A DNA stretch of 64,000 nt from JAOPZW01 sp963835295 (GCA_963835295.1 CAWIEX010000011.1:310001-374000); one strand, 5' to 3'. Counted from the first letter of the stretch, positions 33,773 to 42,400 are shown. Made by a program: numbers and translations. Notes: generated from the sequence alone by a model not told the origin.

Positions 33773-34167
33773 GTGTCCGCGTCGCCGACGTCAACGTGCG
33801 TTGCTTCGGGAACGCCCGCCGCGCACCGACCGTTCCGGTCCGTCCGTACACGCGCCGCGCGTCCGCGTCCGAGGGAACCCAGGCGACGAACCGCTCCCAC
33901 GCGACAGCAGCATCCGCGGCTTCCGCTCGCGTGGAAGCAGCGCCGCTCGGCCGGCAACGCGTAACGCCCAAGGTCACCCTGTGCCCCCGCGAGCAGCCAC
34001 CAACGCACCCGTTGGCTCGCCAACGCGCAGGCCGACCGCGGTGGCGCGATACTCCGGCGGAGAGCAGCAGCGCACCAGCTCGGCGCAGGAGCCGCGGTCG
34101 CGGAGGAAGTAGACGCCCGCGGACCGCGACGCGGGCGCACGCGCCCAACGCGGCAAGGACGCCGCTC
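33773..34167. other. Intergenic region without a recognised gene
   Basis: On the minus strand, 33974-34110 can be read as GVYFLRDRGSCAELVRCCSP and a short continuation, but no domain or start is identifiable. The rest of the stretch shows no coding signal; the hairpin repeat copy 2 follows it. Confidence 0.4.
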
Positions 34168-34244
34168 GGGCGGGTGGCGGCGGACACGTCCTCAGACGGA
34201 GCCTGCGGAGTCTGAGGAGCGTGATCCGCCGACAGGACCCGCCC
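34168..34244. repeat. Hairpin repeat, copy 2 (55 bp identical to copy at 23262-23316)
   Basis: Same core hairpin as copy 1, here with additional outer arms GGGCGGGT (34168-34175) and ACCCGCCC (34237-34244) that pair perfectly. It lies 71 bp beyond the stop of the minus-strand livF gene, so it would be at the 3' end of the branched-chain-type ABC transcript. Confidence 0.9.
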
Positions 34245-34314
34245 GCCACCGGCCAAGGGCCCGACGGCGCGCCCGCGACGGCACGCCCGCCGAAAGCGCG
34301 GGAGGCGCGGGGCC

Positions 34315-35043
34315 CTAACCCGCGCCGTCCGCCGCGCGCCGCTCGCCCAGGTAGCTCGCGACCAGCAGCTGCTCGTCGGCGCGCAGATCCTGGGCGCTGC
34401 GGTCGAGGACGACCTCGCCGTGGGAGAGGACGTAGCCGCGGTCGGCGATCTCCAGCGCGAGCTGCACGTGCTGCTCGACGAGCAGGACCGCGCAGCCGCT
34501 CTCGACGGCGTACTTGCGCACCACCGGCAGCAGGCGTTCGACGATCATCGGCGCGAGGCCGAGGCTCAGCTCGTCGAGCAGCAGCAGGCGCGGCTCGCGC
34601 ACGAGCGCGCGCCCGACGGCGAGCATCTGCTGCTCGCCCCCAGACAGCAGGCCGGCTCGCCGCGAGCGCAGCGGCGCCAGGGCCGGGAAGTACTCGTAGG
34701 CGCGCTCGGCGTCCAGGCGCTCGCCGCGGTGGCCGAGGCGGAAGTGCTCGGCCACCGTGAGCCCGAAGAACAGCCCGCGGCCCTCGGGCACGTGCGCGAT
34801 GCCGCGGCGCGCGAGGGCGGCCGGGGCGACCTTCGCGGTGTCCGCGCCATCGAAGACGACGCGCCCGCGCAGCGGGCGCACGAGCCCCGAGACCGCCTTG
34901 AGCGTCGTCGTCTTGCCGGCGCCGTTGGGCCCGAGCACGGCGACGACCTCGCCCGCGCCGACGCGCAGGTCCAGGTCGCGGATGACCGGCGCGCCGTCGT
35001 AGCCGGCGGTCAGGCCCTCGATGCTGAGCACCGCGTCGCTCAT
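34315..35043 (-). CDS. livF: Branched-chain-type ABC transporter ATP-binding protein LivF
   Basis: 242 aa. Walker A LGPNGAGKTTTLKAVSGLV, signature LLSGGEQQMLAVGRALVREP, Walker B LLLLDELSLGLAPMIVERLL, H-loop VEQHVQLALEIADRGYVL. The sequences HVPEGRGLFFGLTVAEH and DELSLGLAPMIVE are specific to LivF-type ATPases. It is the last gene of the operon (binding protein, fused permease, livG, livF) and overlaps livG by ATGA. Confidence 0.94.
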   Translation of the reverse strand: MSDAVLSIEGLTAGYDGAPVIRDLDLRVGAGEVVAVLGPNGAGKTTTLKAVSGLVRPLRGRVVFDGADTAKVAPAALARRGIAHVPEGRGLFFGLTVAEHFRLGHRGERLDAERAYEYFPALAPLRSRRAGLLSGGEQQMLAVGRALVREPRLLLLDELSLGLAPMIVERLLPVVRKYAVESGCAVLLVEQHVQLALEIADRGYVLSHGEVVLDRSAQDLRADEQLLVASYLGERRAADGAG

Positions 35044-35822
35044 CCAGCCTCGATGTCCAGCGCGTCGGCCGCGCGGCGGGCGCCGGCGCCGCCCAGGTAG
35101 GCCTCGACCACGCGCGGGTCGCGGCGGACGTCATCGGGCGTGCCGGTCGCGATGACCTCGCCGAACTCGAGCACGACGATGTGGTCGCAGACGCCGAGCA
35201 CGAGGCCCATGTCGTGGTCGACGAGGAGGACCGCCGCGCCCTGCTCGACGACCCGGCGCAGCTGGCGCCCGAGCTGCTCGCTCTCGCTCGTGTCGAGGCC
35301 GGCGGCGGGCTCGTCGAAGCAGACGACGCGCGGCGAGCCGGCGAGCGCCCGCGCCACGCCGACGAGCTTGCGCTCGCCTTGCGAGAGCTCGTCGGGCAGC
35401 CGGTCGGCCACGCCCTCGAGGCCGACGAGGCTCAGCGCCTCGTGCGCCGCGGCCTCGCCCGACGGGGACCGCCACAGGATCTCGCGCAGCGTCCCCCACA
35501 CCGACGGCGACTCCGAGGCGACGGCGAGGTTCTCGGCCACGGTGAGGTCGTCGAAGAGCTCGGTCGCCTGCCACGTTCGCGCCAGGCCGCTGCGCGCGCG
35601 CTCGTGCGGGGTCAGCCGGGAGAGCTCGCGGCCGTGCAGCTCGACGCGCCCGCTCGAGCGCACGAAGCCGGTGATCGCGTCGATGAAGGTCGTCTTGCCC
35701 GCGCCGTTGGGCCCGATCAGCCCGACCATGCTCCCCTCGGGCACCTCGAGCCCCACGTCGACGAGCGCCCGCACGCCGCCGAAGCTCACCGACACGCTCT
35801 CGGCCTTGAGCGCCGCCGTCAT
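35040..35822 (-). CDS. livG: Branched-chain-type ABC transporter ATP-binding protein LivG
   Basis: 260 aa from ATG 35822, overlapping the permease stop. Walker A LIGPNGAGKTTFIDAITGFV, Q-loop and the LivG-typical ARTWQATELFDDLTVAENL, signature LSQGERKLVGVARALAGSP (LSQGE replacing LSGGQ), Walker B VVCFDEPAAGLDTSESEQLG, H-loop LLVDHDMGLVLGVCDHIVVL. It works as a heterodimer with LivF under the fused permease. Confidence 0.94.
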   Translation of the reverse strand: MTAALKAESVSVSFGGVRALVDVGLEVPEGSMVGLIGPNGAGKTTFIDAITGFVRSSGRVELHGRELSRLTPHERARSGLARTWQATELFDDLTVAENLAVASESPSVWGTLREILWRSPSGEAAAHEALSLVGLEGVADRLPDELSQGERKLVGVARALAGSPRVVCFDEPAAGLDTSESEQLGRQLRRVVEQGAAVLLVDHDMGLVLGVCDHIVVLEFGEVIATGTPDDVRRDPRVVEAYLGGAGARRAADALDIEAG

Positions 35823-37801
35823 GACTTGCCGGCTGTCCCCGCCATCGCCGACCGCTGACCGCCCGGAGCGGACGTCTCGCCGGGCCTGGCCGCCGCCGCC
35901 AGCTTCCGCTGCTTCTTCTGATACCGCGAGCCGGCCACGCCGTCGGGGAAGAGGATGAGGTTGAGGATGAGCGTGACGCCCGCCACGAGCAGCGTCCACG
36001 TGCCCGAGATCCCAAGCTCGGCCTCGAAGATGTGCGGCACGAGGCCCGAGGTGGCGATGAGCCCGCCGAAGACCGCGCCGGAGACCATCGTGATGCCCCC
36101 GACGTAGGCGAAGGCCACGAAGCCCAGCGCGATGAGGATCCCGAAGCGCTCGGCGCTGACCGAGCCCAGCGAGTAGGCGTAGAGCACGCCGCCCACCCCC
36201 GCGATGAACGACGAGATCGCGTAGGCCGCGAACTTCGTGTGGCGCACGTTGACGCCGCTCGCCGCCGCCGCGCGCTCGTTGGAGCGCACGGCGAGCATGC
36301 GCCGGCCCAGGCCGCTGCGGCGCGTCTTGGCCACCAGGAAGCCGAGAACGATCACCGCGGCGAGGACGACGAAGCCGAGGATCGGGCTCGGCACGTCGCC
36401 GTCGAGGCCGCGGAAGGAGGCCCGTGTCCCGAGGTCGATGCCGAGGAACTGGAGCTCGGGCACCGGTGAGCCGGTCGCGCCCGCCCCCCACGTCGAGTTG
36501 GCGAAGCCGAACTGCTCGATGGCGACCGCCGCCGCGAGCGTCACCACGGCCAGGCTCACGCCGCGCACCCGCAGCGCCGAGGCGCCGGCCACGAAGCCGA
36601 GCACCGTCGCCGCCAGGACGCCGGCGATGGCGGCCAGCGGGAAGCCGACGTCCGCGTCCTTGAACAGGTGCGACACGACGAAGCCCGAGGAGCCCGCCAG
36701 AGCGATCTGCATCAGCGACACCTGGCCGATGAAGCCCGTGATGACCACGTAGGACAGGCAGATGGTCATCGCCGCCAGCGAGATCATCAGCGCGTTGCGG
36801 TAGTCGTAGGGCAGCACGATGAGCGCCACCACGCCGACGACCGCGGCGAGGGCGGCGGACGAGCCGAGCCGCTCGGGGCGCGGGACCGCGGGCAGGCGCT
36901 GCTCGATGAGCTCGCCGCGCGTCGGCAGGCTCGAGCCGCGCACGTAGAGCGCGATGACGATGATGATGAAGGTCAGCAGCGAGCTGATCCCGGGGAGCGC
37001 GGCGCCCTTGTCGGTCGGGAACCAGCTCTGCGTCGAGGCGTAGTAGAGCAGCGACTGCACGACGCCGATCGCGAGCCCCACGAAGGTGGTGATCCCGAAC
37101 GAGGTGAAGCGCGCGAAGAGGACCGCGCCGAGGGCGGGCACGACCTGCAACGGCAACGTCGTCGCGTCGAGCTGGGCCAGCGACGAGGCGAGGACGCCCA
37201 TCCCGCCGGCGATGACCGCGCTCAACACGGTGTTGGCGAGCGACAGCTCACCCGCGGGCAGGCCGGCGAGGATGGCGGACACCTCGTTCTCGCTGCCGGC
37301 GCGCGTGGCCAGGCCGAAGCGCGTGTAGCGATACGCCACCGCCAGCAGGATGGTGATGACGATCACGATCCCGGTCAGCCAGAAGCGGTCGGCCGGGATC
37401 GCGACGCCGGTGACCTCGACGGTGTCGCGCGGCAGCACCGACGGGGCCGGCAGGGAGCCCGTCCCATAGATCAGCGTCGCGGCCGCCTGCAGGGTGAGCA
37501 GGACGCCGAGCGAGGAGACCAGCCGCGCCAGCGGCGAGGAGGTCCGCAGCGGCCGGAAGCAGAGCAGCTCGACCGCGGCGCCCAACACGATCGTGAAGGC
37601 CAGCGTGCCCACGAGCGCGACCGGGGTGCCGACCACGGTCTTCAGCGAGTAGAAGGCGTAGCCGGCCGCCATCGCCATCGCGCCGGTCGCCACGTTGATG
37701 ACGCCCGAGCCGCGATAGGTCAGCACGACGCCGAGCCCGATCCCGGCGATGAGGGCGCCGGTCCCAAGCCCGAGCAGCGCGAACAGGACGATCTGATCCA
37801 T
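35819..37801 (-). CDS. Fused LivH-LivM branched-chain-type ABC permease
   Basis: 660 aa, twice the length of a single Liv permease. The first half (about 1-300) is LivH-like: LGLGTGALIAGIGLGVVLTY, GVINVATGAMAMAAGYAFY, YRYTRFGLATRAGSENEVSA. The second half (about 330-620) is LivM-like: LSYVVITGFIGQVSLMQIAL, GRRMLAVRSNERAAAASGVN, GVLYAYSLGSVSAERFGI and GGITMVSGAVFGGLIATSGL. Each half keeps its EAA-like cytoplasmic loop. A basic KQRKLAAAARP tail of 35 residues follows. Fusion of both permeases gives a fixed 1:1 ratio; the imported ligand could be a carboxylate or amino acid. Confidence 0.92.
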   Translation of the reverse strand: MDQIVLFALLGLGTGALIAGIGLGVVLTYRGSGVINVATGAMAMAAGYAFYSLKTVVGTPVALVGTLAFTIVLGAAVELLCFRPLRTSSPLARLVSSLGVLLTLQAAATLIYGTGSLPAPSVLPRDTVEVTGVAIPADRFWLTGIVIVITILLAVAYRYTRFGLATRAGSENEVSAILAGLPAGELSLANTVLSAVIAGGMGVLASSLAQLDATTLPLQVVPALGAVLFARFTSFGITTFVGLAIGVVQSLLYYASTQSWFPTDKGAALPGISSLLTFIIIVIALYVRGSSLPTRGELIEQRLPAVPRPERLGSSAALAAVVGVVALIVLPYDYRNALMISLAAMTICLSYVVITGFIGQVSLMQIALAGSSGFVVSHLFKDADVGFPLAAIAGVLAATVLGFVAGASALRVRGVSLAVVTLAAAVAIEQFGFANSTWGAGATGSPVPELQFLGIDLGTRASFRGLDGDVPSPILGFVVLAAVIVLGFLVAKTRRSGLGRRMLAVRSNERAAAASGVNVRHTKFAAYAISSFIAGVGGVLYAYSLGSVSAERFGILIALGFVAFAYVGGITMVSGAVFGGLIATSGLVPHIFEAELGISGTWTLLVAGVTLILNLILFPDGVAGSRYQKKQRKLAAAARPGETSAPGGQRSAMAGTAGKS

Positions 37802-37845
37802 GACGGGTCAGACCATCCTGACGCTGCTCGAGCCGTCCGCCAAGA

Positions 37846-39177
37846 TCACTCGGGCGGGCGCACGAAGCCCGACACGTTCTTGAACTGGCCCTTGCCGCTG
37901 TAGTTGAAGAACTGCGTCTGGTCGTTGCAGACCGCCGGCGCATCGGGGTACTTGCCGCACTGCACCTGGGGGGCTCCGAAGACGAGCGGGCCCTTGAACG
38001 CCTTGGCCTGCTCGGCGATCGCCTGCGGCGTGATCTTGTCGGCCCCGACCGCGTTCATGAACTTGATCATGGTGAGCACAGTGGCCATGCTCGTCGGCAC
38101 CCACGGGTCCGCCGCCAGGTCGGCCTTGCCGAGCTTGGTCATGGCGTCGACCATGGCCTTGGCCGCAGGATCCGACGGATCGGCGGTCAGGCTCGAGGCG
38201 ATGCCGTAGTACCACTTCGGCACGTCGCCGCCGAGGCCCTTGGAGACGATCGGCGACAGGCACAGCGGGTTGGAGACCACCGGCGCCTTGACGCCCGTCT
38301 GCTCGAGCGCCTTGGCCAGGTTGATGCAGCCCTTGGCGTCGCTCTGGGGCACGATCATGTCGGCGCTCTGGGCACCGGCCGCCGTCAGCGGCCCGACGAG
38401 GTCGGTGGCGTTGGCCTCGTAGCCGACGCGCTTGACCTTCAGCCCGGCCTTCTCGAGGCCCGCCACCATCGCGTTGGCACCCTCGATGATGCCCGGCACC
38501 TGCGGGTAGACGACCGCGGCCGTCTTGGCCTTCAGCACGTCGCGCCCGAAGGTCCCCCACGGCGCCAGGATGTGGAACGAGTCGCCGAAGAGGATGAAGC
38601 CGTTCTTGTTCTTGGTGTCGACCTGGTTGACCGACACGCCCCAGAACATCGGCTTCTCGCCGGCGATGCTCGCGTTCAGGGGCTGGGCGCCGACCGCGAC
38701 CGCCCCGACCCCGACGGCGTCGACGGCCTTGTCGTTGGCCATCTTCTGGCCGCACTGCTGGCCCTGCTCCTCGGAGGTCGAGATGAAGCACGTGTGCAGC
38801 TTCACGGGATGGCCGTCGATGCCGCCGGCGTACTTGTTGACGTAGTCGGCCGCGAGCTGGGCGCCGATGGTCGAGTTGGGCCCGACGTCGTTGGCGCCGC
38901 CCTGCTGGTTGACGTAGCCGATGACGATGGGCGACTTGCTGTCATCGGCCGCGCCGGCCTTGCCGCCGACGTATTTCACGTAGTCCGTGACCCCTGCGCT
39001 CTTGGTGGTGCTGGCAGCCGGGGTGCTCGTGCTCTTCGCGGGGGTCGAGGTGCTGGCCGCCGCGCCTCCTGAAGTGGTGTTGTCGTTGCTGCTCCCGCAG
39101 GCCGCCAGGACGGCAGCCGTCAGCGCGAGCGCCAACGCGAGCACGACAATGCGCGTCTTCTTGCTGGCGAAGTGCAT
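37846..39177 (-). CDS. Branched-chain-type ABC transporter substrate-binding lipoprotein
   Basis: 443 aa from ATG 39177, with GAGGAGAGAGG upstream. A lipoprotein signal ends in AAVLAACGSSND, followed by a Thr/Ser/Ala-rich linker. The mature part shows the LivJ/AmiC-like pattern: SPIVIGYVNQQGGANDVGPN, LHTCFISTSEEQGQQCGQKM, VGVGAVAVGAQPLNASIAGE and IVPQSDAKGCINLAKALEQT. At least six cysteines in the mature domain suggest disulfides, for example around TSEEQGQQCGQK and VQCGKYPDAPAVCNDQ. First gene of the transporter operon; transcribed from promoter C at 39239-39267. Confidence 0.92.
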   Translation of the reverse strand: MHFASKKTRIVVLALALALTAAVLAACGSSNDNTTSGGAAASTSTPAKSTSTPAASTTKSAGVTDYVKYVGGKAGAADDSKSPIVIGYVNQQGGANDVGPNSTIGAQLAADYVNKYAGGIDGHPVKLHTCFISTSEEQGQQCGQKMANDKAVDAVGVGAVAVGAQPLNASIAGEKPMFWGVSVNQVDTKNKNGFILFGDSFHILAPWGTFGRDVLKAKTAAVVYPQVPGIIEGANAMVAGLEKAGLKVKRVGYEANATDLVGPLTAAGAQSADMIVPQSDAKGCINLAKALEQTGVKAPVVSNPLCLSPIVSKGLGGDVPKWYYGIASSLTADPSDPAAKAMVDAMTKLGKADLAADPWVPTSMATVLTMIKFMNAVGADKITPQAIAEQAKAFKGPLVFGAPQVQCGKYPDAPAVCNDQTQFFNYSGKGQFKNVSGFVRPPE

Positions 39178-39238
39178 GGCACCTCTCTCCTCGTCTCCGG
39201 AAATGGACCCGGCGCCGCCCCTCCTGCGACCTAGGTGT

Positions 39239-39267
39239 AATTTGCACATTCTTTAGAAAGGTGTCAA
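39239..39267 (-). promoter_or_regulatory. Promoter/operator C of the putative GntR regulon
   Basis: On the minus strand TTGACA (39267-39262), 17-nt spacer, CAAATT (39244-39239) within TGTGCAAATT. The 10-mer TTTGCACATT (plus strand) is identical to that at 24411-24420. It lies between the binding-protein gene and the divergent third MetE-like gene, so it may control both. Confidence 0.7.
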
Positions 39268-39275
39268 GGGACCTG

Positions 39276-40382
39276 ATGAACGACGTCCTGCCGCTCCTGC
39301 CGACCACGATGGTCGGCGCCTATCCGCGACCCTCGTGGTTCACCCAGCAGCTCGACGGGCGCGACGTGCGCGAGGCGTTCAAGTCGCTGCACCACGAGGA
39401 GGCCTTCCGCGACGCCGTGCGCACGGTCGTCGGCGAGCAGGAGGACGCCGGCCTCGACGTCTGCACCGACGGGCAGATGTGGTTCGACGACTACGCCATG
39501 GGGATCGGCGCCTTCTTCTGGTACTGGTTCGAGCGCGTCGGCGGCTTCGGGCACGAGAAGCTCGAGCACCCCGCGCGGTCGCGGACCGAGGGCAAGGACG
39601 CCTTCACCCTCGACGAGTCGGGCGGCGTCGCGGTCCGCGGGCCGATCGAGCGCGGGCCGATCCGGCTGGCCGAGCTCTACGCCATCGCCGCCGGCGTCGC
39701 CCAGCGGCCGATCAAGGCCTGCGTGGGCGCCGGGCCGCTGCAGCTGTCGACGATGGCGCACTTCGAGAGCGGCCCGGTCAAGAACCGCTTCGACCTGTCG
39801 GCCGCGCTGGCCGACGTCTTCCGGGCCGAGATCGAGGAGCTCGTGGCCGCGGGCTGCCGGCACGTCCAGCTCGAGGACCTCGGCGCGTGGGTGCCCAACG
39901 TGACAGGCGCCGACCGCGACTTCGAGTGGGTCACGTCGACGGTCGATCGACTGTTCTCGGGCGTCGGCGGCGTCGAGCGCTGCTGGCACTTCTGCCTGGG
40001 CAACGCGTGGGGCTCGCGGGCCGAGGGGCTGACCCGCGGCGGCTACGGCAACGTCCTGCCGCGCTACTTCGACGTCGACGTCGACGCCTTCGTCCTGGAC
40101 TTCGCCTGCCGGGACATGGCCGACGTCGGCGTGCTGGCCGACCTGCCGGCCGACAAGCGCGTGCACGCCGGCGTCATCGACGTGCGCAACCTCGAGGTCG
40201 AGCAGCCCGACCAGGTCGCCGAGCGCATCCGCGCGGTGCTCGCGGTCCTCGACGCCGACCGCGTCACGCTGACCACCGACTGCGGGATGAAGCAGCTGCC
40301 GCGCACCGTGGCGCGCGAGAAGCTGCGCTCGCTGGCCGCGGGCGCGGCGATCGTGCGCGGCGAGCTCACCGGCGCGCGATGA
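39276..40382 (+). CDS. MetE-core (cobalamin-independent methionine synthase-like) protein 3
   Basis: 368 aa from ATG 39276 behind AAGGGA; an in-frame GTG at 39261 lies inside the divergent promoter. It starts LLPTTMVGAYPRPSWFTQQL and includes GLDVCTDGQMWFDDYAMGIG. The zinc/thiol residues are CWHFCLGNAWGSR (His, Cys) and DCGMKQLPR (Cys). Where other members have a glutamate ligand, this one reads VDAFVLDFACRDMADVG, with Asp and an extra Cys. That change and the aromatic run FFWYWFERVGGFG near residue 85 suggest a divergent substrate pocket. It overlaps the acetoacetyl-CoA synthetase gene by ATGA. Confidence 0.85.
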   Translation: MNDVLPLLPTTMVGAYPRPSWFTQQLDGRDVREAFKSLHHEEAFRDAVRTVVGEQEDAGLDVCTDGQMWFDDYAMGIGAFFWYWFERVGGFGHEKLEHPARSRTEGKDAFTLDESGGVAVRGPIERGPIRLAELYAIAAGVAQRPIKACVGAGPLQLSTMAHFESGPVKNRFDLSAALADVFRAEIEELVAAGCRHVQLEDLGAWVPNVTGADRDFEWVTSTVDRLFSGVGGVERCWHFCLGNAWGSRAEGLTRGGYGNVLPRYFDVDVDAFVLDFACRDMADVGVLADLPADKRVHAGVIDVRNLEVEQPDQVAERIRAVLAVLDADRVTLTTDCGMKQLPRTVAREKLRSLAAGAAIVRGELTGAR

Positions 40383-42346
40383 GCCGCGGCCCCGTCGTCT
40401 GGAGGCCGGACGAGGCGGCCGCGGCGGGCTCGCAGCTGGCGCGCTACATGCGCTGGCTGGCCGACGAGGGCGGGCGCGAGCTCGCGTCCTACGAGGAGCT
40501 GTGGGCGTGGTCGGTCGACGATCTCGAGGGCTTCTGGGCCTCGGTCTGGCGCTACTTCGACATCCAGGCCACGCCCTACGACGCGGTGCTGGCCGACCGT
40601 GAGATGCCCGGAGCGCGCTGGTTCGCCGGCGCGCGGCTGAGCTACGCCGAGCACGCGCTACGCGCGGGCGCCGGCGGCCGGGTGGCCGTGGTCGAGCACG
40701 ACGAGGAGGGCCAGCGCGGCGAGCTGACGTGGGATGAGCTGCGCGGCGCGGTCGGGGGCGTGGCCGCCGGGCTGCGCGAGCGCGGGATCGGCCGCGGTGA
40801 CATCGTGGTCGGCTACCTGCCCAACTGCGCCGAGGCCGTCATCGCCTACCTGGCCTGCGCGAGCATCGGCGCCATCTGGTCGTCCTGCGCGCCGGACCTG
40901 CAGCCGTCCGCCGCCCTGGACCGCTTCGCCCAGCTGCGCCCGGCCGCGCTCATCGCCTGCGACGGCTACCGCTACGGCGGGCGCGACCACGACCGGCGCG
41001 CCGCGGTGGCCGAGCTCGCCGGCGCCCTGCCCACGCTGCGCACCGCGGTGGTCGTCGTCGATCGGCTCGGGCTGGGGCAGCCCCCGGGCTGCGAGCCGTG
41101 GGCGGCCCTGGCGGGATCGCCCACGCAGCCCGTCTTCGAGCCGCTCCCCTTCGACCACCCGCTCTACGTGCTCTTCTCCTCGGGCACCACGGGGCCGCCC
41201 AAGGGGATCGTGCACGGCCACGGCGGGCAGCTGCTCGACCATGTCCGCCACCACGCCCTGCACCTCGACCTCGGCCCCGACGACCGCTTCTCCTTCTACA
41301 CCGGCACCGGCTGGATGGTGTGGAACTGGCTCGTCGCCGGCCTGCTCGTGGGCTCGACGATCGTGCTCTACGACGGCAGCCCGCGCCACCCCGAGCTCGA
41401 CGCCCAGTTCGAGGTGGTGGCACGCACGGGGGCCACCGTGCACGGCACGAGCGCCGGGTACCTGACCGCCTGCGCGAAGGCCGGCCTCTCCCCCGGCGCC
41501 CGCCACGACCTCGCCGCCCTGCGCGCCATCGCCTCGACCGGCTCGCCGCTGCCGCCCGAGACCTTCCACTGGCTCCGCGACGCCGTCGGCGCGCACGTCT
41601 GGCCCGTCTCGACCAGCGGCGGGACCGACGTCTGCTCGGCCTTCGTCAGCAGCTGCCCGCTGCTGCCCGTCCGCGCCGGCGAGATCCAGTGCCGCTGCCT
41701 GGGCGCGGCCATCGACGTCCTCGACGAGGGTGGGCGGCCGCTGCGGGGCGAGGTCGGCGAGCTCGTCCTCACCGCGCCGCTGCCGTCGATGCCCGTCCGC
41801 TTCTGGGACGACCCCGACGGCGAGCGCTACCGCGCGAGCTACTTCGCCGACTTCCCCGGCGTCTGGCGCCACGGCGACTGGGCCACGCTCACCGACGACG
41901 GCGCGGTCGTCATCCTCGGCCGCTCGGACTCGACGCTCAACCGCCATGGCGTGCGCATCGGCACCGCCGAGATCTACGCCGCGGTCGATCGCCTGCCCGC
42001 CGTGGCCGACAGCCTCGTCATCGGGGTCGAGCAGCCCGACGGGGGCTACTGGATGGCGCTGTTCGTGGCCTTCGACGGCGACGCGATCCTCGACGACGCC
42101 GCGCGCGCCGAGATCGGCGCAGCGATCCGCAGCGCGGCCTCTCCGCGCCACGTGCCCGACGAGATCGTGCAGGTGCCCGCGATTCCGCGCACGATGACCG
42201 GCAAGAAGCTCGAGGTCCCGATCAAGCGGCTGTTCATGGGCGCCGACCCCGCCACGGCGGTCAACCGCAATGCCGTGGCGGACCCCGCTGCGCTCGACGC
42301 CTTCGTCGAGCTGGCCGCCGCCCGCTCGGCCGCGTCGCGCCACTGA
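40379..42346 (+). CDS. aacS: Acetoacetyl-CoA synthetase (acetoacetate-CoA ligase)
   Basis: 655 aa, typical for the family. The N-terminal ACAS domain contains FWASVWRYFDIQATPYDAVL and MPGARWFAGARLSYAEHAL, the AacS hallmark. AMP-binding motifs: YVLFSSGTTGPPKGIVHGHG (P-loop), STSGGTDVCSAFV and HGDWATLTDDGAVVILGRSD. The C-terminal lysine motif is IPRTMTGKKLEVPIKRL. It activates acetoacetate with ATP and CoA in the cytosol. In an operon with a MetE-like gene and next to a ring-cleavage enzyme, it may process acetoacetate released from an aromatic or branched substrate. Confidence 0.92.
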   Translation: MSRGPVVWRPDEAAAAGSQLARYMRWLADEGGRELASYEELWAWSVDDLEGFWASVWRYFDIQATPYDAVLADREMPGARWFAGARLSYAEHALRAGAGGRVAVVEHDEEGQRGELTWDELRGAVGGVAAGLRERGIGRGDIVVGYLPNCAEAVIAYLACASIGAIWSSCAPDLQPSAALDRFAQLRPAALIACDGYRYGGRDHDRRAAVAELAGALPTLRTAVVVVDRLGLGQPPGCEPWAALAGSPTQPVFEPLPFDHPLYVLFSSGTTGPPKGIVHGHGGQLLDHVRHHALHLDLGPDDRFSFYTGTGWMVWNWLVAGLLVGSTIVLYDGSPRHPELDAQFEVVARTGATVHGTSAGYLTACAKAGLSPGARHDLAALRAIASTGSPLPPETFHWLRDAVGAHVWPVSTSGGTDVCSAFVSSCPLLPVRAGEIQCRCLGAAIDVLDEGGRPLRGEVGELVLTAPLPSMPVRFWDDPDGERYRASYFADFPGVWRHGDWATLTDDGAVVILGRSDSTLNRHGVRIGTAEIYAAVDRLPAVADSLVIGVEQPDGGYWMALFVAFDGDAILDDAARAEIGAAIRSAASPRHVPDEIVQVPAIPRTMTGKKLEVPIKRLFMGADPATAVNRNAVADPAALDAFVELAAARSAASRH

Positions 42347-42360
42347 GTTCAGGGCGGTCT

Positions 42361-42373
42361 CCCGATTGTCGGG
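42361..42373. terminator. Short hairpin after aacS
   Basis: CCCGA-TTG-TCGGG forms a 5-bp stem followed by GG, 14 bp beyond the aacS stop. Weak candidate. Confidence 0.35.
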
Positions 42374-42400
42374 GGCTCGGGCGCTTCCTACCGTCGGCGG

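Noticed and set aside
33974..34110. Possible minus-strand coding fragment with GVYFLRDRGSCAELVRCCSP
   Set aside because: No start, no ribosome binding site and no recognised family; too short to support.
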